The notes under the pieces are model-generated. The model was not told the DNA's origin. It made no database searches and worked only from the letters and a program-made list of their open reading frames with translations. The position numbers and the translations under genes are program-made. From Glandiceps talaboti (Eukaryota > Hemichordata > Enteropneusta > Spengelidae), in assembly GCF_964340395.1 (NCBI RefSeq), contig NC_135558.1, positions 22,381,564 to 22,445,563 on the forward strand: a stretch of 64,000 nucleotides of DNA, given 5' to 3'. How positions within the stretch are numbered: the first letter of the stretch is position 1; each line of letters begins with the position of its first letter. Positions 46,650 to 59,756 of this stretch are shown here, in pieces.

Positions 46650-46915
46650 TTTAATAATACCATGACAGAATGCAATGGTGTGTGTGCATACATGTGTGAA
46701 TACAAATGTGGCATACTCAAGGTAATTTGCAAAAGTACTTGCAAGTTGCAGTGTTCTCTGCGACTGTACCTTCTCTTGCTTTGCTTGTGAAAATGTACCA
46801 ATTTATACTGCAGCACAAATGCAAATACCCTGAGTACCACACTGGCACTCACACATTCTAGTTTTCTGTTATCATTACATTATGTTTATCTAAAACAACA
46901 AAATTCAGTACAAAT
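46650..46915 (-). repeat. Dispersed repeat, ancestor-like copy of the 78-bp array locus
   Basis: On the minus strand it reads TTTAGATAAACATAATGTAA, then CCAGTGTGGTACTCAGGGTA then TTTGC, then TCGCAGAGAACACTGCAAC, then ACCTTGAGTATGCCACATTT. This parallels 5052-5300 (CAGATAAACATAACGTAA, TATTTGCACTCATGCTGCAC, CACAGAGAACAC, CACCCTGAGTACACCACAC). It contains about two diverged units rather than nine. Confidence 0.65.
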
Positions 46916-47159
46916 TTATATAGCCTCTGTTCACAGGATGTTCATGTTTTATTGATTTAGATTAATAACCAAATACCCACTTTGTTTTGTTTAGATTGTG
47001 GATATGCCTGTATAATCTTTAATAGGTCTTTATCTAAATGTTTGTTTTTAAATTGTCAGTTTGCAGGGTTTATAGTGTGAAATTACATTTATTTCACATT
47101 TAGGATTTCATTCTTGTAATAATCCTCTCAATTCTTATACATGTACCAATTTTTTACCT

Positions 47160-47340
47160 TCTGTAAGGAAGGTTATATATTGGGGATGAAAGTCAGTGTC
47201 TGTCTGTCTGTCTGTATCACCATTTTCTCCAGAACGGCAGGCTCAATTCAAATGAAGTTTGGTGCACATGTTCTGTAGGGTAATGGCAAGAACTGATTAG
47301 GTTTGGTAATGGTGGACTCTACTGAAAGTTATAGTGAGTT
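47160..47340 (+). repeat. Dispersed repeat with (CTGT)n start
   Basis: TGAAAGTCAGTGTCTGTCTG, then CATTTTCTCCAGAACGGCAG and CAAATGAAGTTTGGTGCACA. The layout resembles the 29.4 kb repeat family but with a different body. Probably a retroelement 3' region. It runs into the repeat at 47345. Confidence 0.45.
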
Positions 47341-47344
47341 GAAA

Positions 47345-47570
47345 ATATGCCAAACTTTTGCAGAAGCGAATGTACAATGTGTCAACTGGAGTCATGGTTC
47401 CAAAGCTATGTTTTATTTATTGGATATAGTAACTAATTGATACTATCATGTCTGGTGGTACAGAATTGTTCTTTCCAACAAGGTGTGAAGGAACAACAAT
47501 CTAAACGTTTACCAGCTTACAGAAGGCATTCAGTTTACATCTGGTATCACTTTAAATTGCTTTATCATCT
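47345..47570 (+). repeat. Dispersed repeat, copy without (ATA)n
   Basis: Homologous to 38190-38660: CTTTTGCAGAAGCGAATGTA, CATGGTTCCAAAGCTATG, CTTACAGAAGGCATTCAG, TTTACATCTGGTATCAC. Confidence 0.65.
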
Positions 47571-48379
47571 TCATTCTTGTAGTTATTATCAGATGAAAAG
47601 ATGAGTACATTTATGTTTCATCTAAGTATATAAATCAAATATCGATGAATTATATTTCTCTAGTTGTTTACTCTTTTTGTACATGATTGTATGATTCATA
47701 GTTTTGCTGTTGATGGTGTGATTTTGCTAGTTGTCATTGTTTCTGGTTTGGGCAGCTCATATCTTCTCTAAGACCTTATGCAAAAGTCAGACAAGTTTGT
47801 TTGTTAATCACAAACCATGTCCTCCTGTTAGTCACTCAATTCCTACTAACCTGAGATGTGAGAGATGTCTCCTGAAACCTTTCTGAAATAATCCTGAACT
47901 TATACATGTATCCTGTAAGTGAGCATGTTTAAAAAAATGCTCTCCAGCTGTTGGATGCATACTAGAAAGTATTCTACTTATATAAAGCTTGAAGTTGAAC
48001 CAGAAGTGTATACAACTTAAGTGGGACTTCAGTATAGCTGAATGTATAACCAAAGATATTGTTAACATGTGAAGCCACTGTTGTATTGTTGTATCAGCCC
48101 TAGCTAGCAATGAACATCCTGCTGTCATAGTGGAATGATCATTTCCTGAAAGTGAAACCTACTGAACTTGTTATAAAAATTGCTGTCTCAATTGTCAATG
48201 CATAGGTGCCCTACTTTTAGGTTCAACCAGAAGTGTTTGAGGTAGGATTGCTGTAAACACACCACATGTATATGTTGTTTTATCAGCAGGATGTCCATTT
48301 CTGTGTCATTTCCAATCAGTTATATTCATGCTAATAAATGTGTTATATATTTTGTAGCTCACTCCCTACACAACATAAT

Positions 48380-48545
48380 GCAGCTAGGGAGCCATCAGTA
48401 TTTATGGGCGAGAGGGGGTCGGAATTGCTGTGAAAAAACAAAAAAAATATTTGACAAACCCTCTTCACTCGCTTCATAAATTTGAGTAACTCCCCCCCCC
48501 CCCCCCCATTACATGAGTGAACCCCGTCACCCCAAAACAATTATA
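48380..48545 (+). repeat. Family A related repeat with poly-C
   Basis: TAGGGAGCCATCAGTATTTA then TGGGCGAGAGGGGGTCGGAA, a C run at 48491-48507, and CATTACATGAGTGAACCCC. The GGGAGCC-CAGTATTTA word is shared with the A copies near 12975 and 16355. The coding relic at 48722-49190 follows closely. Confidence 0.55.
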
Positions 48546-48721
48546 TTCCAACAACCAGACAAGTACAATATAAAGTAATAATTATTTTTTTTATTACAAA
48601 TATATACTAGTAAAAATGAAAAAGAAGTCTATAGAGATGAGTGAGTCTGTGTTACTTTGATTAAATTCTTCTAATTCTGTGTTCAACTATAAGAAGTGAC
48701 AATTGCAATCAGCAGTTTCGG

Positions 48722-49190
48722 GTTAATTTCACTTTGTACTTTTTAGGTACCGGTATACAGGTGCAAAGCAAAAGAGTCAACTTAGCCAGAATAACGTCAG
48801 ACCCTCCTTCATAATTTGCTGTGGCATATGTACCCCCAAGGACTTTTACTAAGTGATTTCTGAAGTCTTTCGGCATATGCTGAATGATGCATATTGCAGT
48901 AAACAGCTGTTTTGTGACATCACTTTCATCTCTGTTGCCCTCAGGGTATGTGGTGCAGACTCATGAAAATAATCCTTTCCCATTCTGTGATCACTGTACT
49001 GTCCAGTCTTTAGCTTGTCTCAGCCTGGCATGATGAGTGTGTCTCTGTGATCTAACTCAGTCTGTAACTTCACCTTGGTTCATTCTTTGTGAATACCCCA
49101 GTAGACAGTCTGTCCAGTTGTGGGAATGTCTCCATTCAAATGTAGCAATAATTTGAATTCAAGAACAGCTGGAATTTCCACCTAATTTCA
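48722..49190 (-). pseudogene. Decayed protein-coding relic of unknown family
   Basis: Conceptual minus-strand translation stays protein-like for about 155 codons but is broken. It includes TGQTVYWGIHKE (then a stop), QTELDHRDTLIMPG (then a stop), DYFHESAPHTLRATE, a frameshift near 48930, then KQLFTAICIIQHMPKDFRNH and GGTYATANYEGGSDVILAKL. Two or three stops plus one frameshift show it is not translated. I do not recognise the family. It may be the coding remnant of the mobile element represented by the neighbouring family A repeat, or a retrocopied host gene. Confidence 0.6.
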
Positions 49191-49399
49191 CACTGAGGTC
49201 CATAAGAGTCCAAACTATTTGGAGGAAACTGCAATACATCTTATGTAGATGTTTTATTTACACAACAGAGACAAATGGTAAATAATCTAAAGCACTGTGT
49301 TTGAAATATTGATGGAACTATTATTTTAATATTTATCCCTCTGTCATGTAATCTGTGTTTTGGAGAGCTTTTTGAGCTCTGCATGATGGTAGCAATTGA

Positions 49400-50856
49400 A
49401 CCAATCTATAGTTACTAGCTATACGAAAGCCAATCTATAGTTACTAGCTACACCAGAGCCAATCTATAGTTACTAGCTACACCAGAGCCAATCTGTAGTT
49501 ACTAGCTACACTAGAGCCAATCGATAGTTACTAGCTACACCAGAGCCAATCTGTAGTTACTAGCTACACCAGAGCCAATCTATAGTTACTAGCTACACCA
49601 GAGCCAATCTATAGTTACTAGCTACACCAGAGCCAATCTGTAGTTACTAGCTACACCAGAGCCAATCTATAGTTACTAGCTACACTAGAGCCAATCTATA
49701 GTTACTAGCTACACTAGAGCCAATCTATAGTTACTAGCTACGCGAAAGCCAATCTGTAGTTACTAGCTACACCAGAGCCAATCTATAGTTACTAGCTACA
49801 CTAGAGCCAATCGATAGTTACTAGCTACACTAGAGCCAATCTATAGTTACTAGCTACACTAGAGCCAATCTATAGTTACTAGCTACACCAGAGCCAATCT
49901 ATAGTTACTAGCTATACTAGAGCCAATCTATAGTTACTAGCTACACTAGAGCCAATCTATAGTTACTAGCTACACCAGAGCCAATCTATAGTTACTAGCT
50001 ACACCAGAGCCAATCTATAGTTACTAGCTACACCAGAGCCAATCTATAGTTACTAGCTACACTAGAGCCAATCTATAGTTACTAGCTACACTAGAGCCAA
50101 TCTATAGTTACTAGCTACACCAGAGCCAATCTATAGTTACTAGCTACACTAGAGCCAATCTATAGTTACTAGCTACACTAGAGCCAATCTATAGTTACTA
50201 GCTACACCAGAGCCAATCTATAGTTACTAGCTACACCAGAGCCAATCTATAGTTACTAGCTACACCAGAGCCAATCTATAGTTACTAGCTACACTAGAGC
50301 CAATCTATAGTTACTAGCTACACCAGAGCCAATCTATAGTTACTAGCTACACTAGAGCCAATCTATAGTTACTAGCTACACTAGAGCCAATCTATAGTTA
50401 CTAGCTACACCAGAGCCAATCTATAGTTACTAGCTACACCAGAGCCAATCTATAGTTACTAGCTACACCAGAGCCAATCGATAGTTACTAGCTACACCAG
50501 AGCCAATCGATAGTTACTAGCTACACTAGAGCCAATCTATAGTTACTAGCTACAACACCAGAGCCAATCTATAGTTACTAGCTACACCAGAGCCAATCTA
50601 TAGTTACTAGCTACACTAGAGCCAATCTATAGTTACTAGCTACACTAGAGCCAATCGATAGTTACTAGCTACACCAGAGCCAATCGATAGTTACTAGCTA
50701 CACTAGAGCCAATCTATAGTTACTAGCTACACTAGAGCCAATCTATAGTTACTAGCTACACCAGAGCCAATCTATAGTTACTAGCTACACTAGAGCCAAT
50801 CTATAGTTACTAGCTACACTAGAGCCAATCTATAGTTACTAGCTACACCAGAGCCA
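49400..50856. repeat. 29-bp minisatellite, about 50 copies
   Basis: The unit is GCCAATCTATAGTTACTAGC followed by TACACCAGA. Variation is concentrated at three sites (CTATAG/CGATAG/CTGTAG and CACCAGA/CACTAGA, with rarer CGAAA). One copy near 50553 has a 3-base ACA insertion. The first copy shows TACGAAAG, hinting that the array grew from the left edge. No open frame spans it. Confidence 0.97.
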
Positions 50857-53017
50857 GACATAATAGTTTGACTGACTCCGAATATTAAGAATGACTCTGA
50901 TAAGGTTACTACTGGTTTCAGTTATTATCAAAAGTGACAAAAAAGTTATTACATGTACATGCCATACCCTCCTCCTCTTCTTGTCCTTCCATACACCATT
51001 ACATCACCAAGGTTTATAGTGACTGTCAATGTCATTGTCCTGTAGGCAGTCTATAACAGTCCATCAAGGTCCTTTACTGGTGTTATACCAAGTGATTTAT
51101 TACTACTACCGCCATGTTTTGCAACTCATCAAATGGTCTATTAAATTCCCATTGTCACTTGTGAGTGAGTCATACTAACAGATTAGGGAGGAAATTGTCA
51201 GTGTACACACAAGGACTTTCAACACAACAGGAAGTATTTTGTAAATCAATTATCATGTAAAGAGGATGAGTACAGTGGGTTATTTGATAAACTTTGATTT
51301 AAATCAGAGTAGTGGTATAAGTAGCTGCATTCCTACACTGTTTATTTGCTAAGGTTTGGGAACCATGGTAACAAATTGTGGGAAAATCTGGTAAATCTTG
51401 CAGTACAGCAACATGCTATACTATTTTGGTAGAGAACCAAGCTCAAAAAACTAACTGGGGGTCCCAAATCAGACAGATTTTACCTGTACTGTTTGTTATC
51501 TTTATTCATTGCAATTGACAGCCATGTATTCCTAATCCTGTAGTCTGTAGATGTAGTTTTATTTTATTTATGCTCAATGCAGTTTGTATTTTGCTTGTTT
51601 CCCTCTTTTTTCACAGAATTCAGTCTGAAATAAGTAAAATGATTTACACTGCTTTCGCTGACCAAATGGTACTTTAAAGTGAACATGTTAAAAGTTATAG
51701 TTTAGTATTTTTAGAGATCCAAAAATCCACGTTATATTGATATCCCAGTTGTCTTCTTTCTTTTTTTTAAGTGTAGAACAACACATTTTTCAACCAACTT
51801 TGATGGCATTGAAGGTGATTTGTGAATTGATAGTAGGAGTTGTACATGCCTTAACAAGTCCTTGAAAGTGTTGGAATTTCAAGCCAGTATAAGATCATGA
51901 AATTGCAGTTGTCATAAAATATTTAACATTTCCATTGTCATATATGGTAAATTATCAAATGACAATCTGTTCTTGAAATACTATGACAAAAAGTATTCCC
52001 AGATGACATTAGTTGGTACTGAAGAATCCTGGACTGTACCATGTTGTAATAGTTGGCCATTAAAATGCCTGGAAGATAGATGTTCTATATGTAATTAAGT
52101 TTAAGATAATGTAACTGTATATAGACTCACTGGTCAGTAGTTAAATTAACTCAGTAATGTTGTAGCTGTTGAACTTTAAAATCAACAGTTACAAATGTTC
52201 AGAATTGTCATAAATTACACCATGACCTTCTATACAGTATAAATAAGTAACACCATCAACTGTACATACCAGTGCTAGGATTTTTTCTCTAGTCTAAAGC
52301 TGACTTTATACATTTAATATTATAAGGGTAATTTTTCACTTGTTATTGGCAGAACTCAACATAACCTTTTATTCAGGTATTATACATGTCAACAACCAGA
52401 TGAAATTATTTCAAATTTATGTGGCTGAGTTTGTAAGCATATTACTCAAGTGAAAATACTTATACCACATTCCAGTATAATGTGATCACTAAGTTACACA
52501 CAGGCTATCTTTATGTACCAATGAGAAGATCTGACAAATGTAGAAACTAAATTTATGTCTATATGGAATCGGGTGTTTCTTTAGATGGTGGTTTACACAT
52601 TTATACTGTGACCTACCAATTGTACCATTACACCTGTTTAACTCATTACAGTCTAGGCTTGATTTATTGTGACATGACTTATCCTCAGTCTGACCCTAGT
52701 CCAGACAAAGTCATTGAACCAGAACCATCTTAGCTACTAGTACTATACATCCATCTAGTTTAAAGGATCACAATCAGCTGGTTAAATTCAATTTCTTACC
52801 ATCTCACAATTGTGTTCACACTGAGTATGCTCAGATACAAAGGACTGTGGGATTATTTGTAGTTATCTGTAGTGATCAGAAGATGGTTATCATAACTATT
52901 GCTTCATCAAACAATATGATTCCATTCATCATATAATGCCACATTTGTGATAATGGATATTACATGATCTTTCAAGATGGCCAGTTCCTAATTCAACAAC
53001 AACTAAAGGACCAGTAA
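50857..53017. other. Intron-like or intergenic sequence
   Basis: No exons recognised. A diverged GGGAACCATGGTAAC-type repeat fragment lies at about 51355-51490. Otherwise nothing. Confidence 0.45.
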
Positions 53018-53272
53018 ATGACCATTGCCAGGGTTAACTATATTATGAGCCTTGAAGGCTTTCTTCCCTGTCTTGCTATATGGTCAGCTTGCTATCATGG
53101 CCATCATGTTAAAATCATGTTTAACATACTATTGCATGTGTGGGTCATTCAAGGTTGTGTGTACATTGGCTTTAGGGCCCCAGGGAAGATTAGGCTGGAC
53201 CTAACAGGGTCACCCTCACCCTCACCCTTTTTGAAATAAAAGTCGTTATTATTATTATTATTAAGGTGAAAG
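53018..53272 (+). mobile_element. Possible retroelement 3' end
   Basis: A GC-richer segment ends GGGCCCCAGGGAAGATTAGG, CCCTCACCCTCACCC, then GAAATAAAAGTCG and (TTA)n. An AATAAA-type signal followed by a trinucleotide tail is typical of truncated LINE 3' ends. No recognisable protein residues. Confidence 0.3.
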
Positions 53273-54271
53273 TACCTGCTATTTACAAAAGTGTGTAGCT
53301 AAATATTGGACTGATGAAATGTGTCTGTACTCAATTTTATTGTCTCAGAGACCATAACCACCTCACTCATGGATGTTTTCATACCTCATCATGGTATTGT
53401 GATGGGATGTTATTTTGGGGCCCAGACACTCAAAAGTTGGCCACTTGTGTACAATGAGTGGGTTTTCAATTCTATAGATTTATTACCCACTTCCCCTTCA
53501 CAACAAAAGGAAAAAAAGAATGAGTAAAAAGGATTAATAAGTCTGTCTGAATGTTGAAATCAACTAGGTTTATGTGAGTTCTTTTCATGTTGTTAGAAAG
53601 CAAACATCTTTCTCTGAAAGGGATTAGGTTTACAAAATGGTATGGCTAATCTGATTATACTTTACAGCAGCTATAATAAAAGTTTAGTAGTCTATGACTA
53701 GACTAGTCTGTTCTCTTCATCCACTGGTTACCCTTACCTTTATAAGTCATTCGGTATTCAGTGCTTGTTTTGAAAAAAAGCTTCAGTCTATAATAATATT
53801 TCACAGTGCAGAGATTGTAAGGGGGGGGGGGGGGGGGCAAATAATGGTAAACCACAAATTTTACACATATTATTACCATAACCATACATCCCTCTAGGGC
53901 ATCCATTGGCCATAGAATTTAGAAATACAACCTGCAAAAAAACAACGATGCATTTGCTTGAATGATGTGAGTTAAAGAAAGACATCACTGTACAACAAAA
54001 GTAAAAGATTTACAACTGATGGAAAAACAACAGGGGGTGCCTCTGATGTAGGTTCAGGTGATGCTGTCATCACTTTGTTTATAGGAATCATATGAAAGCT
54101 ATAATGTAACACTAACAGTCATACTGTATTGTTATAGAACATAGAATTCTATCAGTAAACAGATCTAGTGTTATGAGGCCCTGGCTTCTGTGGTGTTTAT
54201 ACTTTGATGAGTTATCCACACTAAGTACATTGTATTTTTTTGCATGCTTACCAATGCTTTGCAATGCTTAC

Positions 54272-54422
54272 AAACAGTGTTTTTGGTAAGGTTGGGGAAC
54301 CCGGTAACAGAATGGGGAAATGTGGCAAAACTGACATAGTTTTCAATACATCATACCATAATTTTGATGGGAAACCCTGGTAAAACTACCTGCTTACCAC
54401 CATTAACAAAAACACTGAGCAA
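54272..54422. mobile_element. Dispersed repeat with terminal inversion, copy 2
   Basis: CAGTGTTTTTGGTAAGGTTG at the left is mirrored by TTAACAAAAACACTG at the right. It contains GGGGAACCCGGTAAC and GGAAACCCTGGTAA. Related to 27030-27262; the inverted ends suggest a MITE family. Confidence 0.55.
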
Positions 54423-55525
54423 ACAAAAGCAACAGGTTTTTTGCTGGTTGTACATCTATAACTAGATATAATTGGAGGGAACTTGGAACTGTGTAGACCA
54501 TTCAGTTATTGCAGTATGCAACTTACAATACTGGACTATGTCAAAAGAAAGTCTGCAGCAGGTATGTTGATTACTTGAACACTAAAGAAAGGTGTGAAAA
54601 TAAGAAGAGAAGAAAAAGGGATTTCAAGCAACAGTAAGTTAGTGATAGACTCTCAAGGCAGTTTGCTATTCAGGCCTTCAGGGTCAAAGTTCTCTGTCTT
54701 TTGATCCAAAGTGTCCCAGGCATCTAAATTCTCATGGTCTCAGTTAGTGTGTGCTTTCTATGGCTATTAAACTGTAGCTATGGAATCTTTGTAGCACAGA
54801 AGAGGAAACATGCTACAATAGAAACGTTTTGTGAAGTGTTTTACATATTTCCGTTTTGAATTTATTTATCTTTGTTAAATTAAATTCTTTTGTTCCCTAA
54901 GTAAACTTTCATGATCTCTGGACATTTTTTTTTAAAGAAAACATCCCTTAGTGTCATTTTGTATTCTCTTTGTAGACATGTGCATACCGGAAAGTTGCCA
55001 CTGTGTGACTTTTCTGTCAATTGTAAGAACTTTGTCCTTCATATTTGTGTCTTGGCTGGCACTGGTTTCTCTGTTTTACATTTATGTCATGTGCTTTGCT
55101 GCCTGGCTTCTTTGGTGAATGTATTTATGTGTCTTTAATAATTCTCTATATTGGCTGGCTTCTTTGGTGAATGAATGTCTTTATGTGTCTGTCTCTAGAT
55201 CCTCTGTACTGGCAGGCTTCTCTGCTTCAAGTCTTTATCAATTTTGTGAAAGAGAAGTATAATATAAAGGTATTAATGGTGGTAGTGATAGTGGTAACTA
55301 AATAGGCATGTTTCTAGGTAGACTGAAGGTCAGCAGGTATACAGAATCTCTAGTGTAACTTTGAATGCATACTGGACCACACATAAGTTGTGGAAAGGAA
55401 GGAGAAAGAAATACATAAATAAACCATGTACATTCTGTAGAATGTCGTGACAATATACAATATCAAAACTGTGATCTCTGACTAATAAACTGTTCCCCAA
55501 TTCAGTAATTGTTGTGTTGTGTGTA

Positions 55526-55811
55526 GACTGTCGACAGTCATTCGTGCCTTTTTTGCTACGTTTTATCTAAAACTAAAGTCGTTGCCTCGCTCCGATCTGG
55601 AGGAGCTATAATCACATACTGATAGTGAGGGCCATATTAGGCCTGAGGGCCTCGCTATCAGTACGCGAATATTAGTATTGCTCGGGCCTACGGCCCTCGT
55701 TATCAATACGCATCGGCAATTATAGTAGCATTGCTCTGAATCGAAGCGAGGCAACAACTTTAGTTTTAGATAAAACATAGCGAAAAAAGGCATGAATGAC
55801 TGTCGACAGTC
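55526..55811. mobile_element. TA-flanked MITE with about 70-bp terminal inverted repeats (286 bp)
   Basis: Both ends read inward GACTGTCGACAGTCATTC(G/A)TG, then CCTTTTTT and, further in, TTTTATCTAAAACTAAAGT and GTTGCCTCGCT. TA sits immediately outside each end, the Tc1/mariner-type target. The first 14 bases are themselves a perfect palindrome around a SalI site. Internal secondary inverted repeats (CTGATAGTGAGGGCC / CCTCGCTATCAG) are present. No transposase. Confidence 0.85.
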
Positions 55812-57664
55812 TATGTTGTGTGCTGCTTGTATATATAGTCTGGAAGATCCCTTCTGATTTCATAAATGGACGTGAAACATTGCAACTATTGGTATTTTTC
55901 AGGGATTATTATTTGTCTACAAAGTGAATCACTTTAATTCACTTTATTTTCAAATTGTATGTTTGTTTAATTCATGGGATATCCATACTGCATATAGTTA
56001 TGAAACTAAGTCATGAATGAGTTGAGATTTGTTTGTGTGCTTGTGAGCTAGTATGTGTGTGTGGGGGGGGGGGGGGGGGTTGGTGGGTAGGGCTGGGGTC
56101 TTTCATTGAGCAAGATTAATGGCTTAAGAGATGTAAGTGTACTAATAATCTTCTAGTATTCATGATAATTTGCTTGGAATATTTGTGTAGGTTATCTTTT
56201 TGCATAATTCAATTTTTATGGGTGTGAATCATTTAAAATAATCATTTTTTTCACTATCGAGTTATAAGTTATGAACCAGTTGTGACTTTTTTCAAATTGT
56301 AGTTCCTGTTAAAAGTATGAGCTGTACCAGTCTTTTTAATTTCCTGTATCAAAGTCTCAGAACAGTGCAAGACCTGTACATAGGTGCTGAACTTTAATTG
56401 TTAGATGGAGCTGCCAAGAGAAACTGATCCTTTCGAATGTTTGAAAGAGTTCTTAAGTTTCTTTAGATAACAAGGTTGGTTATTTGTATGTTTGTGCTTA
56501 CTACATTGCATGAAATAAACTACACCAAGTGTAACAGTGCAATAGACTGACCTTTGTTACAGTGCAACTAGATACACAGCTTTTTAAACCAAAATGCTAT
56601 TTATCGCTATAAGCCTTGCAGAAACTGCAGTCAGTGTATAGCATGACACCACCCTAGGAGCATTGAATTCAATTGTCAGATTACACCCTCAGCTAAAATA
56701 TTGTCAGCCAATGGTGATGAAACATGAAATTGCCTTTATCTTGATCGCGGATATCAGACAAACTGGTGACTGATTTGACCACCAGGATGTCTCATGTGGT
56801 CTGGAAACTCATCACGCAAGGCTTACATTACTTGACTACACAAATTATATCAACACTGCCAATGTTTGCTCAGTGTTGGTTTCTTATTGGAGGGACTGAA
56901 ATCTTAAAACACATGAAGTATCTGTCAATATTTGTGTCTTACAATCAGCAAGTGAAATTTCACCTGACAAACCCCATTAATGCACTCACACTATGGGGTA
57001 CAAAATGTAGACTAGACCCATTCTTCTTCTCTGTTCTTCTCGTTTTTAAGTGTTTCACAACTTCTAAATTGCACCCTCCCAGGTAGTCCAGTCCTGGAGT
57101 TGACCTGTACTCACGTGTATGCTATTTGCATGTAAGTTACATTTCAAAGCTGTTCATAAACTTTTGTTCTGCAAAGGGCATGCTTTGATTAATTGATTTT
57201 CCAAGCAAAGCTTTTGTGAAAAGTTAAAAATGTATTGTAAAAACCTATCATAGTGATGACAGACATATCTACAATTGTAGTGAAGAATGTATAATTTATG
57301 TTGCTCTAGGGCACTATCATTTTTTATTTTGTGTAATGACTTGTAAAGCTAGGGAACAGTTTGATTCTAATCATAACTCAGTTGTTGTTACTGTAAGCAT
57401 AGCAGGATTAGATGCACTTTAGGAGTTTAGGGATGAAATAGTCCACCTCCCACACATCGCGGTGTCACTATCATATACTCGGCTATTAAAGGTCAGTAAC
57501 CATATCGACATGCCATCCTTACCTCTATGGTTTGAATCCCACACACATTATCCCTGCAGTCAAACACTAGTGCAGTGTGCAATTCATCTATGGGCCATAG
57601 TGAGGCCTATAGTGCTAGATATATTGGGCAGAACAAAGGAAATGTCTACAAACAATAAAATGAA
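55812..57664. other. Intron-like or intergenic sequence
   Basis: A G run at about 56064-56079 after GTGTGTG. The frame at 56766-57086 has no splice signals or recognised residues. Nothing else seen. Confidence 0.45.
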
Positions 57665-57774
57665 TTGAATTTTCAATGCAAAAATGGTTCCTTGCGTGAC
57701 TCTCAGTACTTTACTTAATACCTACTTCTGGGACCAAGAGTCAAGCAACCATTTTCACATTGAAAAAAATTCAA
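57665..57774. mobile_element. MITE-like inverted repeat (110 bp)
   Basis: TTGAATTTTCAATG / CATTGAAAAAAATTCAA at the ends and AAAATGGTTCCTTGCGTGAC / AAGCAACCATTTT further in, with AGTCAAG and CGTGACTCT near the loop. Arms are about 38 bp with some mismatches. Confidence 0.6.
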
Positions 57775-57808
57775 TATAAATTTATTCTTTCTAAACATTC
57801 CCTTCATT

Positions 57809-57912
57809 TAATACGCAGTATATATAACACCAATCTTCACTATATGGCCTGTGAATCCTCTTAATACGCAGTATATATAACACCAATCTTCACTATATGG
57901 CCTGTGAATCCT
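57809..57912. repeat. Exact tandem duplication, about 52 bp
   Basis: AATACGCAGTATATATAACA through CCTGTGAATCCTCTT occurs twice without a difference, so the duplication is recent. Confidence 0.95.
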
Positions 57913-58090
57913 CTTAATAGCATGCAAGATTCAGAACAATTAGATTCTCATTTCCATGTACATACTTGTATACTTGTAAATAGACAGTTGTTAAGATCAA
58001 GGGGAAGGTCAACATATAATGTTTAGACAACGAGGATGCAAAGATAAGCACAATGGATATGAAATATGGTGAATTGAGTCTCCTCCTTAC

Positions 58091-58200
58091 ACTTTCATCC
58101 TTGACAATATATGTAGTTTATGTTCACTTTCATCCTTGACAATATATGTAGTTTATGTTCACTTTCATCCTTTACAATAGTAGACGTTTACTTTCATCCT
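58091..58200. repeat. 35-bp tandem repeat, about 3 copies
   Basis: ACTTTCATCCTTGACAATAT then ATGTAGTTTATGTTC, twice exactly, followed by a third diverged copy. Confidence 0.92.
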
Positions 58201-59756
58201 TGACCACAGAAAATATTGCAAGAGCAACATGCTCATTTGTTTGTTTCAAGAGCAGATTGGCAACACTTTTAAGAGTAATAATTTATTTCGAAGATTAAAC
58301 ATTGTAAGATGAGTAACTGAAACAGTTTGACCTCAGGGACTAAATCATTGCGACAGTGATAGAATTAGAACATACCTCTAAAGGCGTAATGTAGGTTAAG
58401 ATTAAAGGTTTATAACCCCAGGTGTCTGGTAGACCTATAGAATAAGGTGGTTCTGAACCAACACATCATCCTATCCAAATCTGTATGGGCCCACTGACAA
58501 TGATAACATGAGAACATGGGACTCAGTGAATCATGGGCTTTTACATGTGAAAAAGTATTCTTGATATGTAAATATTTTATCATACTATTTATTTATCTAT
58601 AAAATATTCCATTTATTTTGAATAATAGAAAACATTACAATTTCAGTCATAAGAACTCAAGGCTGCATTTACATGACAACTTTTTAAAAATAAAAATATT
58701 TAAAATTAATAATATTGTTTCCATTTTAATGTGTTTTGATGTCTAAATTTACACAACAGACCGATGCAAATTGTTTTACCATATACACATGTATTTTACA
58801 ATTCTGACCCTCACTTCTGGTAAAAGAAATCAGCTTACTAAGTAGCAAAATTAAACAGTAAATATCATTCTGATAATTTAATTTGGACAAGCCAAATTGT
58901 ATGTGTTCAAACAGAAAATGTGAGATGTATACCCTGGTCATTGTATGACTTGAAAACGTGTCTTCCCTTTGGTCTGTCGATAGTCTCCAAAATAGGAGTC
59001 CATACATTCAGAATTACTAATATTTTCCCAAATCTTTCTAAACTATTTAAGCTTGTGTGTAGGTATTTATTGTATTGCTGCAATATTTGTATTCAATTAG
59101 CCAGAAATACACATCATGACAACATTTTTTTGTCACTACTAATCTGTGACTCATAGTGACAAGGCCTATTTTACACTCATATGAACAAAATTATGTTAGG
59201 AATGATATCAAATTGTATTCTGAGGAAGGACACATTGAACTTGATCAGTTAGACTAGTACTAGTAATGCAACTCGTACTACAGGGTTTCACATAGGTCTA
59301 TGGTAATGCAACTAGTACTACAAGAGGTCTATGGTTTTCCGGAGTAGAAGTTCCCCCAAGATACTTAGTTCTGTGAATCTGAATGTGAAGACCACTTATT
59401 AGATTAATTAGTGCCTCAGTCTTCGTTTTCACAGGCCAACAAAGAACTATTAAACAAAAGAACAATATATTTGCCAATCAACATAAATGTTGAGATCAGT
59501 GTTTAGTTAAAACAATGCAAGGTATTTGACACATAATTGTCAAGTACTTAATGATTATGCACACTAATTAACTCCTAATCTCAAATACTGTTAAGTTCCT
59601 AAGCTATTGTCATTATTTAATTACCTTATTCCATATCTTCAAATGAGAAGAAAAGAGAAGAAAAACACTATATAGTCACAGACAACTAACACACAGATTG
59701 GTAATGGCTATTGTTCGAGGTGTTAATCTGGGGAATAACAGCTCGATCCTTGCCTT

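Noticed and set aside
57470-57560. tRNA gene suggested by a GGTTTGAATCC B-box-like word
   Set aside because: No A box at the right distance and no cloverleaf could be drawn.
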